A stretch of DNA of 64,000 nt from Peromyscus leucopus (Eukaryota; Chordata; Mammalia; Rodentia; Cricetidae), in assembly GCF_004664715.2 (NCBI RefSeq), contig NC_051082.1, positions 4,090,290 through 4,154,289 on the forward strand, written 5' to 3'. Under the pieces are notes generated by a model that saw only the letters and a program-made list of their open reading frames with translations, made no database searches and had not been told where the DNA came from. The first letter of the stretch is position 1; each line of letters opens with the position of its first letter. A program made the position numbers and the translations under genes. Positions 10,567-20,608 of this stretch are shown piece by piece.

Positions 10567-12104
10567 TTGCTCTCAATCGCTTCAAGGACATCTAGCCATA
10601 GGGAGACAGTAGATGAGTTGGTGGATAGATGTCCATACCCGCAGCGACGAGAGGCACAGCAGCCAGAGTCATTTTTCAGGCCTGATAGTAACCCTCTCCC
10701 CACTAATATATCAACGTACATTTCCTAAGAACGCCTTCCCCTGTGCCGTAACCCGTCAAAATCGAGAGTATACACATCAAAACCGAGAATTTAAGATCAA
10801 CATTCTCTAGTTTGGAACCTGCAGACCTTCTGCTGCCCAGTACCCCCAACGACGCCCTCCGCGGAATAAGCAGAGGCCCTGGGTTCAGCTATGGATGCCG
10901 TGAGTCTTCTTCCAGCTAGAATGGTCCCTTTGTGTTTCCTTGTCATTCATGACCTTGACATGTTGGAAGACGCTGGGCCAGGTCCTCTGCAGACACTCCC
11001 CGTGTGGATCTGCCATGTGACTGCCATTAGATTCAAGTTGTACAGCTCGGGAAACTGCCCGGAGAAGGTTGGATCCTCCCTGCACAGCGCATCTGGAGGC
11101 GTAAGGTGGACGTGCCTCCCTGTGTCAACCCTCACCACCTGGTGGAGCGCCCCGGCCTCACTCTCTGTTAAGCTGTTCTTTAGGAACTGTAGTCGATGAA
11201 TGAAGTCTCAAGGCTGTCCAGCTTCCTGGAGGGTGACAAGTGACGGAAGAAAATACCTAATGTTGACTTTCGGCCTCACACCCAAGTTCATACGTGAGAA
11301 CCCCCACTCCCAAGTGTATACACACTACATGAACACATAAGCCCACACACACCAAAGAGAGATGGGGGGCAGGGCTTAGCATCTGAAGGAGACCCGGGTG
11401 CACCTAAGGAATAAGGATGAGAACACAGTCCACACAAGGCGGGAGAGCCCGGCTCGCTGCAGGGCTCAGGGACTATCGCAGTGTGACAGTAACCCAACAA
11501 GGTTACTAAGCGAATTTTACAACAGTCTGTGCCTGTGAATGGAAACAGCTGCAGGTGTCTGGGATCCCCCTGGGAGTCCCGGAGTATTTTCATACCCTGC
11601 CTCGCTCAAGTTGTCCTCACTTCTATAACTTGATTTTTTCTTAAGTGGGAGGAAGGGGTCTGTTGTAGGAAAGGGACTGAAACTTTTAGGAGGCTTTTGA
11701 GCCTACTAAGGTCCCTGTAGGATGGGAAAGACAGATGTGTGCCCTTGTGTGCTGGAAGTTACTGGAAGCCCCGAGGGCTAAGGCAGGAAGAAAGTGAGAG
11801 GACAACCCAGTGGGGTTTTGATCCCAATCATGGCTAGCCACAGAAATCCATTATACAGTGTGAGAACACAGCAGTGGGCGGAACCCGTCCCCAGCTCCAT
11901 GGCAACAAAAGCCACGTTTTTTGCACGGAGGATCATCTGGCCACGCCTCTTCCTGTGCCAGCACAAAATCAAACAGGTGTACAGAAACATGTGGTTCTGC
12001 AGCCCTGCTGCCCATGGCATGTGGACTGCTGTGCTAGAACCAATGTCCTTTCAAGCCCCTGAGCCTCCCTGTTTAATTTAACCGGAGAAGACGCTGGAAG
12101 GGTG

Positions 12105-12180
12105 CTGTCTGTCCTGTAACAGCCTGTCTGTCCTGTAACAGCCTGTCTGTCCTGTAACAGCCTGTCTGTCCTGTAACAGC
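12105..12180. repeat. 19-bp tandem repeat, four perfect copies
   Basis: The unit CTGTCTGTCCTGTAACAGC occurs four times without a mismatch and a partial fifth starts at 12181. Because 19 is not a multiple of 3, the repeat cycles through three frames, giving a repetitive but meaningless minus-strand peptide. Confidence 0.95.
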
Positions 12181-13109
12181 CTGCCACAGCAATGGCATAA
12201 GCAAGGGACGAGACAGAGTGAGGGGCCGCAGCAATTCAGAGCATGGACGCCATGTGGCTGGAGACGGGAGGAAGGAGCCCCCTGTGAGCGGCGTGGATAG
12301 AGCCGACTCATGAGACCTGGCCTGTGACAGCCATAGTAACGGCGAGGCTGTACTCGGAACCACTGTGGATGGCCTCGCAGAAAAGGGCAAGTGCAGGGCC
12401 AGCCGCAGTGAGGACAGCCGATGTACACAGGCACGTACGACAGAATCCAGTGTGAGTCAGAGGCCCCTGGGAGTTTTCCGTGTGGCAACCCACAGCCCAC
12501 TAAGTCCTCCAGGGAACCAAGAAACAGGTGTCCTCACTGAAATCCAGACTGCCCTCAGGTACCGCGGAGGCCATTTCCTGGGTTCATACAACGTCTGGCC
12601 ACGGATGAAGCCATGTAAGCCGGAAAGCAACCAAGGCTTCTGGCATTCCTGTGAAATGTCCTGATGCTCTGTACGCAGTCCAGGCATGTGAGGGAGGTCT
12701 GCTCCCGATTACAGCCGCCAGTAAACAGACGACAGAGGCGAATGTGAGAATCTGCATGTCCGGTTACAGCACTGGTACAGGACCCATGTCTATAAGTGGG
12801 ACATGAAGATGCGCCCTGTGTGGGTACTGCATAGCCCCCTGGAAGCACTTCCATGGCAGCAGGCAACAGGTGAGGTGACCTACCACTGAGGTCATGTACA
12901 CATAGCCCAGAGAGTTGTCAGTGACGGAGGCTCATTCCATAAACACTGATGAGGGAACTGGGCTGAGGACAACCAGGTCCCATGGCATTTTCACCTACAT
13001 TACAATCCTCCAGGGCACTGGGCTAATGGAGAGGGAGAATGGGTTGTTAGCGCAGTCGCTAAAGTAATTGAACAAAGGTGCCCCACCATGGTGGAAAGAC
13101 TCCCAGAAG

Positions 13110-13875
13110 CCACAGGCTTATTCAGTGAAAACCCCCGTACCGGGGTGGGTGGGATACTTTCTCATCAACCATTGGCCAGCAAGGCACCCAAAGCCCCCAG
13201 AACACCACAGGCTATTGCCACTGCTGTTTGCTGGGTACCAGAACTCAATAGTAAGGCTCTGTTGAAGACACACGGCACCACCTGACAAGAATCCCCGACA
13301 TTAGCCAGGCGGTGATGGTGCACACCTTTAATCCCAGCACTTGGGAGTCCGAGGCAGGTGGATCTCTGTGAGTTCAAGGCCAGCCTGGTCTACAGAGCAA
13401 GCTCCAGGACAGGCACCAAAACGACACAGAGAAACCCTGTCTCAGAAAAAAAAACAAAAAACAAACAAAAAGAGAATCCCCCACAGCTCCAGCCACGGCT
13501 AATCACACATATCCTTCAGTAGCTGCAGGACTCAGAGATGTCAGCCTGTCACTGAAATAGAAACCCCTCCCTGGATGATGGGCTTTCCTAGTACTGGAAG
13601 GCACCATGCAGGCTACCAGGGCAGAGTGTCCACCGAAATCCTGCTTAGTCGTGGATCCTACATGCCACACTCCAAACATACACAAGCTGCACTGGCCAAC
13701 GCAACAGTGGCGTCACTGTTACAGGGACAACCAACCATTTTCTCATGGGAATTAAAGCTGATCGCACCAGGAGGAACCCACATCTGTACTGCAAGTCAAA
13801 GGGCAGGGCGGGAATTGTTGTTGAGAAGGTGGTAGTCCCTATCGTGGAGACACTATGACATCTTAGTAAGTGGCT
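13110..13875 (+). mobile_element. L1 3'-UTR fragment, interrupted by a B1
   Basis: Blocks around 13210-13295 ('GGCTATTGCCACTGCTGTTTGCTGGG...') and 13570-13800 ('ACTGGAAGGCACCATGCAGG', 'CAACCAACCATTTTCTCATGGG', 'AGGAACCCACATCTGTACTGC') follow in the same order as matching blocks in the L1 3' end at 44240-45955. There is no coding part. A B1 splits it at 13301-13472. Confidence 0.65.
13301..13472 (+). mobile_element. B1 SINE inserted in L1 3' UTR
   Basis: Full-length B1 of the 'AGCTCCAGGACAGGCACCAAAACG' type with an A-rich tail. It is flanked by GAATCCCCGACA (left, from 13289) and GAATCCCCCACA (right, from 13474), a target-site duplication with one mismatch. Confidence 0.92.
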
Positions 13876-13881
13876 GTGATG

Positions 13882-14027
13882 TACCTGGGCATGGTTGCAC
13901 ATGTTTGTAATCCCAGGAGTCTGAGTCAGGACGATCACCATGATTCAAGACCAGCCTGGGCTACATAGAGAGTTCTAGGCCAGCTGTGGATACATAAACC
14001 CTGTCTTTAAAAAATGAAAATAAAAGG
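13882..14027 (+). mobile_element. B1 SINE, older copy
   Basis: It reads GGGCATGGTTGCACATGTTTGTAATCCCAGGAG onward (in pieces) and ends 'AAACCCTGTCTTTAAAAAATG'. About a fifth of positions differ from the younger B1 copies in this window. Confidence 0.85.
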
Positions 14028-15700
14028 GTGTGATGTGATGTGCCTGCCAAAATTGCCTTCCAACTGATACCCACAGGTTACTGCTGCCCTCAGCCTGTCA
14101 TGAGCTGAGCCTCCTTCACAGTGGGAAGGGGTGACTGCTAGATGGATGGACTCAAGTGTTCAGAGTAAGGACCACTGCTGTGGTGTGGTAGCCCAGTGTT
14201 CACCCTTAAGTGAAAGAAGATAACCAGGCATCACCTCCTCCAAGCCCCAGGAAATGTGGCAGGAGATGAGGTGGAAAGAGCGTGAGAGCCGGAGAGAGTG
14301 CAGGACATGGTGGAACACAGCCTTGGTGTGGGCCTTTGCTGTTAGAGCTGAGTCCAGCTCACGTTTCGCGACTTATTTTGCCTAATAAACTGTATGTGTT
14401 GACTACTCTGGGGGCTTGTGCACGATGCCCAGAAAAGTGAGCATGCCCAGAGAGCAGCCACCCTTTGCAGCTGCAATGGAGGAGATCATTGTGGTTACTT
14501 TCTCCTCTTCCTGACAGATGGTTCCCGTCGCTCAGCCATCCCAATCCTACCCCTCCACACACAGCTCCACAATGGCTGGAATGCAGGGGACTCAGTGTAA
14601 GGGACCAGGCAGACGGCTGTGGACCCCTCAGTCCAAGGTGAGTGACTCGGCGCCAGACAAGAGGGTGCACACCTGTGCCTACCCATGTCAAGGCCACCTC
14701 CTAAGGCAGCTCGGCTCCTAGAAAACAAAGTAACTCTAAGGTGTGGAACGGAGTGGGGGTGGGGGGTCCTGCTGGTCACAGTCACTCACATCCTCCAAGT
14801 TCCTCTACTGGGCTGAAAGCTTTGCACAGGGAACTGGCTTCCTGTGGGGCGGAGGCAGGATTCAAACCCACGTCAGCCCACGTTCAAAGCTGTGCACACG
14901 GCACACTGCCTCTGCCCACCTCCCTATGGCCAGTGGGACCCAGACATGCAAAAGGACACAATTGTGGTCAGCCTGTAAGGGTCCCCAGAGGCAAATGGTT
15001 CCCATGGTGAGCCTGGGATCAGAAAGAAATACTGCAGAAGGGGACCTGGTCTCCGCACAGCTGAGGATACCTTCTTTTCCAAGCCCCCTGGACAAGCCTT
15101 TGTTATTGACTAGTAGTCATGCCCCAGGGTCTAAGGAAAGGGCCCTGGGGCCTCAGATGTGAGGAAGGAGAAAGTTGAGAAAGCTCCCTGGAAATCCAAG
15201 TCTTGCCTTGGGGGAGAAAAGCAAACAGTTTCTAACAAAGAAGCGGGAATGTGAAAGAGACACCATTGTCCTTGACAGCAGGGTCTGTGATGGTACTGTT
15301 GCCGGGGCAACAGCAGAGGAGGTGGGGGAGGGAAGTAGAAATCACTGGTTCCCACTGTTTTGTAGAGTAGTGGTTGGTCCCCTCCCTCTGCAATGTACCC
15401 AAAACAGAAACCTGGGCTGCCCTCACAGAGGGCTCAAGAAGCAGCGTCCTGATTGCCCCGGCAGGACCAGCGCCCTTCTCCCTCACGCCGACCCGACGGC
15501 CATGTCAGAGGAGCAGCAGATGGCAGTTGACTTCAGGGTGTCAGCCCATCAAGAGGCGAATCCCTGATGGGTGAATCTCCTCCGACAGACAAGGCCCCGA
15601 GACCACAGACCCCCGAATGCCTTTTGCTTCTGCTCTGCCCTCACATGTTTGTGGCTGCCATCTTTCTCTGGGATCTGGCACGGTGTGGATGGGTGTGGGG
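14028..15700. other. Intergenic, no recognisable element
   Basis: GC-moderate DNA without clear SINEs. An isolated AATAAA near 14380 has no gene in front of it. Reading frames on both strands are short and overlap; none resembles a known exon. Confidence 0.5.
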
Positions 15701-15850
15701 AGCAGAGCTGACTGTTTTTCATGTATACAAGTTTAGGTTTGTGATTCCTTTATGATTCCTTATAAGATTACCTTTCAAGGTAAGTAATAAAGTGATCAGT
15801 CCTTTCTTTGTAACCACAAGACACAATCTGCCAGTAAAAGAGCATCTTGC

Positions 15851-15863
15851 AGCCGGGTGGTGA

Positions 15864-15909
<46 letters not shown>

Positions 15910-16050
15910 AGCGCACGCCTTTAATCCCAGCACTCCAGAGGCAGAGGCAGGAAGATCTCTGTGAGTTTGAGGCCAGCCTGGTCTCCAAAGTGAGTTCCAG
16001 GAAAGGCTCAAAGCTACAACAGAGAAACCTTGTCTTGAAGAAAAAAAAAA
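15851..16050 (+). mobile_element. B1 SINE with (GGC)15 expansion in its head
   Basis: Normal B1 body (CACGCCTTTAATCCCAGCAC to the A-tail) but the head GGTGGTGGCGGC... is swollen by 15 GGC triplets at 15865-15909. It is flanked by AAAGAGCATCTTGC / AAAGAGCGTCTTGC, a target duplication with one mismatch, so the insertion is fairly young. The right half is the 'CAGGAAAGGCTCAAAGCTAC' variant. Confidence 0.93.
15865..15909 (+). repeat. (GGC)15 trinucleotide repeat
   Basis: Fifteen uninterrupted GGC triplets. The seed is the GGTGGTGGCG of the B1 head. CGG-type repeats of this purity are unstable and can fold into hairpins or quadruplexes. Confidence 0.95.
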
Positions 16051-16310
16051 AAAGAGCGTCTTGCTTGCTTACACACTGTAACTAGTAGCTTGGGTATGAG
16101 TGTATGTGGGTTCTTGGGATAATTTGTTTTCACCTGTAATATGTGAAATGTTTAATCATGTAAGGGATGTGGAAAATATGTTGGTTTTTACTTGTATTCA
16201 TTGTAATCATTCCCTTGAAAAACAGAATGTAACCACATTGTAATTGTTATATTACCTGAAAGATTGCTGGAGTATATAAGCTGTAAGGGAAAGAATCAAG
16301 ATAGAGTTAA

Positions 16311-16458
16311 GCCGGGCGGTGGTGGCGCACGCCTTTAATCCAGCATGGAGCAGAGCAGGCGGATTCTGTGAGTTGAGGCAGCCTGGCTAAAGTAGTCAGG
16401 AAAGGCGCAAAGCACACAAGAAACCTGTCCGAAAACCAAAAAAAAAAAAAAAAAAAAA
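16311..16458 (+). mobile_element. B1 SINE with perfect TSD but many single-base gaps
   Basis: It is bounded by a perfect 13-bp duplication, AAGATAGAGTTAA (16298-16310 and 16459-16471), so it is young. Yet the body lacks roughly 15 to 20 scattered single bases compared with the sister copy at 57918, for example TTTAATCCAGCATGG for TTTAATCCCAGCACTCGG, with few substitutions. Confidence 0.93.
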
Positions 16459-17059
16459 AAGATAGAGTTAAAAAGAGTTAAAGGAAAACATCAAGGATGA
16501 GAGAGTTAGAGGGAAAACACCAAGAGAGACAGAGGGGCATTTCTGGATAGGGATAAGAATACAGAATCAGAATACAAAAGAAGAATAAAGAAAAAGGTCT
16601 GACGGAAATCATCAAGACAGTGCGTAGTGTCTTTTCCCTACCCCCTCAATAGAAAAGCCATAGTGTGCTTCGATGCCATGGGTTCCCTTCCAGCCCTGTG
16701 CTAATAAACACAACTAATAAATATATATGAATTTATTGGGCCGTCTTACATTAAAATACAACAGCCCAGTCACACCTTAAAGGCTGAGACTTGGTAGTCG
16801 CTTGGTCCTCGAGGCTTCAGCATCCGGAGTCCCACAGTAACTGTCTCTATTGGAAAAACCAATAAGCCTGTAGCTCCTCAGTCCACAGGGCTACGTCCGT
16901 GCCTCAGCAGAAAATATGGCGGCAAAATCCCGGAGGTCCCTGGAGAGCTGCTGGTCTTGTTGACATAAAAACTGCAGCTCTCATCTTATTTACTTTTAAA
17001 ATTTTAGTTAGTTAGTTAGTTAGTTAGTGGGTTTGTTTGGGGGGGGTTGTTTTTTTTGT

Positions 17060-17214
17060 TGTTGTTGTTGTTTTGAGACAGAGCTTCTCTGTTTAAAGTC
17101 CTGGCTGTCCTGGAACTCTTTGTAGATCAGGCTGGCCTCAAACTCACAGAGATTCACCTGCCTCTGTCTCCCCAGTGCTGGGATTATTTAAGGCATAAGC
17201 CACCACTGCCCAGC
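17060..17214 (-). mobile_element. B1 SINE, reverse
   Basis: The T-rich tail (TTGTTGTTGTTGTTTT) is followed by GAGACAGAGCTTCTCTG and, at the right, 'GCCACCACTGCCCAGC', the reversed B1 head. A 'TATTTAAGG' insertion lies in the A-box region. Confidence 0.9.
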
Positions 17215-17227
17215 TAAAATACTTGCT

Positions 17228-17384
17228 AGTTTTTTGTTTTGTTTTTCCAAAACAGTTTCTCCGTGTAGCTCTGGCTGTCCTGGAACTCACTCTGTAGACC
17301 AGGCCGGCCTCAAACTCACAGAGTTCCACCTGCCTCTGCCTCCTGAGGGCTGGGATTAAAGGCATGCGCCACCACCTCCTGGCT
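17228..17384 (-). mobile_element. B1 SINE, reverse
   Basis: Second reversed B1 only 13 bp after the first, from the T-rich tail (TTTTTTGTTTTGTTTTTCC) to 'GCGCCACCACCTCCTGGC'. It is nearly full length. Confidence 0.92.
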
Positions 17385-18775
17385 AGATCTAATCTTAAAG
17401 GTAAAAGAGATAGTTTATTCTGGAGCATTTTGAGAAATCATGGCCTGGAAACACAGGTTTAGATTACCCCGAATTCCACGTTCCAATGTGGAAGCCGTTT
17501 CATGAATATTTGTGGTTTTACAGGACAAAGAAAGTCATACACCAAGGCAAGTTTAAAATACATTGGGGTTGGTGGAAGCCAGCCACCAGCTAAGTTACTA
17601 GATTCCAAAGGATTTCTACCTATTAGTCACTCGATGTTAGTTCTGACAGAGTCGAGCAAGGAATGGGCAGTTTCAGAGGGCTAGAACTTGCCCAGGGCGA
17701 GGTAATGAAGCCTCTGGACCTGCAACATTCCAACCTCTCCGTGGTAGTGCGCTGCTAATGGGTCCCTCAGTGTCTGCAGGCGCAGCTTCTGGGAGTTCCC
17801 ATTCAGTCTTCAGTCCACAACAGGAGCCTGGACCCTGTGGTTCCCGATGTCAGCAAAGGAACCAGCAGCAGGGTGCATCCACCTGGGGACCAGAGGAAGG
17901 ACGAGAGAGCAAAGAGGAGTGACCCACCTTCTGACACACCCTTCTGTCTGCCCAGCTGCCGGGAAGTGTGTCCACAATCTAAGTGGGACCTCCCCCGTCA
18001 GCCAAAGAAATCTGGACAGCTCCTCGGGTGAGGCTCCTTCCTCCGGGAGACGTGAAACCCAGCCAGAGTAACACTTGACCTCTGGCCTCTACGTGAGTAA
18101 GCACACAGAAAGCGTTGTCTAAGCCCTTCATGCTGCTCTATGCATTACTCAGATCTGAACCAAGACCTAAGAGCAGGTGGCCTTCCCAGCTCTTCCAGTG
18201 AGAAAGGCACATGGGGAGGAAGGGCTTCCCCATTCCAGGCTGCCCTTCCTGGTTTTGAGCACTGGATGAGAGTCTCGGAGCAGCGGCAGCCACCTCGTTA
18301 CCATGAGGGGAGTCATTGCCTACACCCTAGAGATAGCAGGACACAAAGACAGGAGACACCACTACACTACTACCATCTAGAACAATCTTCTACCAGGTTA
18401 TCTTGGCAAACAAAGGCCTTGATAGTTTAAGCTGCTCTGTTTGAGGGTATTAACTTTTTTTTTCCTGCCAGATACTTAACTCTTGATAATCAGGAACAGA
18501 AATTTCAGATTCGCAGACAGTAATGATTGGCTCCACTTCTTAACCCTGGAGATGGGGTGAAAATGATGCATCCACCCACCCAGTAGGAACTGAACTTGCA
18601 TTCTGAGTTTTCCTGGGCTGGTGACACACGGTATCATCCTCTCTAGCAGGGCTGGACCTCAACAGTGAGCCTCAGCCAGCCACAAAGTCACCGTAGCAGC
18701 TAGGCAGCCGCACTGCGTTTATCAGGCGGAACCCATCACGGGGAGGATCCGCAGCTGACGGGAGAGAAGGAGGTG
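17385..18775. other. Intergenic, no recognisable element
   Basis: No SINE, microsatellite or exon-like frame stands out in this 1.4 kb. Confidence 0.5.
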
Positions 18776-19110
18776 TCCTGGTTAGGTTGTTTGTTAACTA
18801 AACACCAGCTAGGGTCATCTGGGAAGAGGGACATCGATTGAGAAAATGCCTCCATAAGATCAGCTGGTAGGCGAGTCTGTGGGATGTTCCCTTGAGTGAT
18901 GATCGTTGTGGGAGAAGCCAGTCCACTGCGGGTGGTGACACCCTTGGGCGGGTGGCCCTAAACTCTTTAAGAAAGCAGGCTGATCCATGTGAGAGCAAGC
19001 CAGTCAGCAGTGTTCCTCCATGGCCTGTGATCCAGTCATGCAAGCTAAATAAACCCTTTTGCCCCAAAGTGCTTTGATCATGGTGTTTATCACAGCAGAG
19101 AAACCATAAA
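18776..19110 (+). mobile_element. Rodent interspersed repeat, family Y, copy 1
   Basis: Landmarks shared with 50605-50862 (reverse) and 55161-55700: 'GAGAAAATGCCTCCATAAGATC', 'GTAGGC(A/G)AG', 'AAGAAAGCAGGCTGA', 'GAGCAAGCCAGT(A/C)AGCAG', 'CTCCATGGCCT', 'AAATAAACCCTTT' and 'TGGTGTTT'. It is a common murid/cricetid repeat, LTR- or L1-3'-end-like; the exact family needs a library match. Confidence 0.75.
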
Positions 19111-19240
19111 GGGGGCTTGATGTGGTGGCCCCAGCACTGACGAGGCAGAGGCAGGTGGATCTCTGTGAGTTTGAGGCCGGCCTGGCCTACAGAGTGAGTT
19201 CCAGGACAGCCAAGGCTATGCAGAGAAACCCTGTCAAAAA
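19111..19240 (+). mobile_element. B1 SINE directly abutting family Y repeat
   Basis: Shortened head (GGGCTTGATGTGGTGGCCCCAGCAC, in pieces) then a standard B1 body to 'AGAGAAACCCTGTCAAAAAAG'. The tail passes into the following purine microsatellite. Confidence 0.9.
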
Positions 19241-19502
<262 letters not shown>

Positions 19503-20311
19503 GACCAAACTAAGACAGGGAGCTTCCCAGAAGGCTGTGCAGGAGGAGAGGGTGTGGCTGGGTTGCAGGAGGCACCTACGAAGGCAGCCTTCTCCCAGCT
19601 TCCGGCTAATCCCGGTGCTGACACCGCCCACACCACACTGTGTGGTACTGGGCGGCCGGTCCTGGTCTTGCCTGCTCAGGTTCCCAATAGCAGCACTAAA
19701 TTTGAAGTCCACTGGTCTCTATTTCAAGCCCTCAGGACAATAGCTAAGATTGGTGTGGACCAGGGACCCATGCCTGCCTTAGGCCACCCCGGCAGGTTTG
19801 GAGGGTGGTGCCCAACAAGCACTGTGTGCAGGAGCAGCCACGGGGGCATCGCTAAGGAAGGTGGGAAGACCCAGCAAGAGTACCCACTGGACACTCAGGA
19901 ATCTCGCAGTGTTTCCCAGGGTGTGGTTGGAATCTGGCATTCTTCATTACTCGCAACTGTTTTCTAGCTTCCTTGTGATAAGGAATCAGCAAGAAGACCT
20001 GGCTGTGGGCCTTACCAGCTGTGAGGAGTCACCTGCCTGGCCCTCTGTCTTTTTGTCTTTAAAAAATGAGTGGCATCTTCCTGCTCCACTCCACTACAGG
20101 AAAAATGCCAGGGCGATGACACAGCACGAACAGGTGTGTGGCGGGGTGGGGGGGGGGGTCCTCTTTAACCTCCTCTACCCTTTGTTGCCCACAGGGAAGG
20201 GTGGCAATCTATGCATTCCCACCACAGCGCCTATACTGTGAACAGTGTTACCCCAAAATTCAGATCCACTCAGAATGTAGGAACCTGACCTTGTTTGAAA
20301 ACTGCATCTTT

Positions 20312-20443
20312 GGAGTGGCGGCGCATGCTTTTTAATCCCAGGAATGGAGAGGCAGAGACACGCAGATCTCGGAGTTCGAGGCCAGGCTGGTCTACCGAGC
20401 GAGTTCCCAGGACAGCCAGGGCTACACAGAGAAAGTCTGTCTC

Positions 20444-20446
<3 letters not shown>
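20312..20446 (+). mobile_element. B1 SINE
   Basis: It runs from TGGAGTGGCGGCGCATGC to 'CACAGAGAAAGTCTGTCTC' and ends in an A-tail that becomes (GA)n. Confidence 0.9.
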
Positions 20447-20514
<68 letters not shown>

Positions 20515-20608
20515 GGGAGGGGAGAAGAGGAGAAGAGAGGAGAAGAGGAGAAGAGAAGAGAAGAGAAGAGAGGAGAAGAGAAGAAGAGGAAAAAGAAAAG
20601 GAAAACAT
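20447..20608 (+). repeat. (GA)n then GAGGAGAAGA-type purine tract
   Basis: About 32 GA dinucleotides followed by GGGGAGGGGAGAAGAGG-type units. It is all purine on + and seeded at a B1 tail. Confidence 0.95.

Larger units (their letters stand above)
9912..13109. other. Intergenic; two small tandem duplications, no gene seen
   Basis: Mostly single-copy-looking DNA. It contains a perfect 24-bp duplication at 10519-10566 and a four-copy 19-bp repeat at 12105-12180. Open frames between 12.0 and 12.9 kb are short, overlap on both strands and show no family resemblance. Confidence 0.55.
15701..16750 (+). mobile_element. LTR-like element carrying two B1 insertions
   Basis: A TATA box (TATATAAG, 16273-16280) is followed about 430 bp later by two close AATAAA signals (16703-16708 and 16716-16721) and an end GGCCGTCTTACA at 16750. 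That is the layout of a rodent retroviral LTR with U3, R and U5. Two B1 copies with target duplications (15851-16050 and 16311-16458) interrupt it. I could not fix the left terminus or a target duplication for the LTR itself. Confidence 0.55.

Noticed and set aside
12078..12500. 140-codon minus frame with a repeating peptide
   Set aside because: The repeat is the 19-bp tandem array read through three frames; the remainder has no family resemblance.
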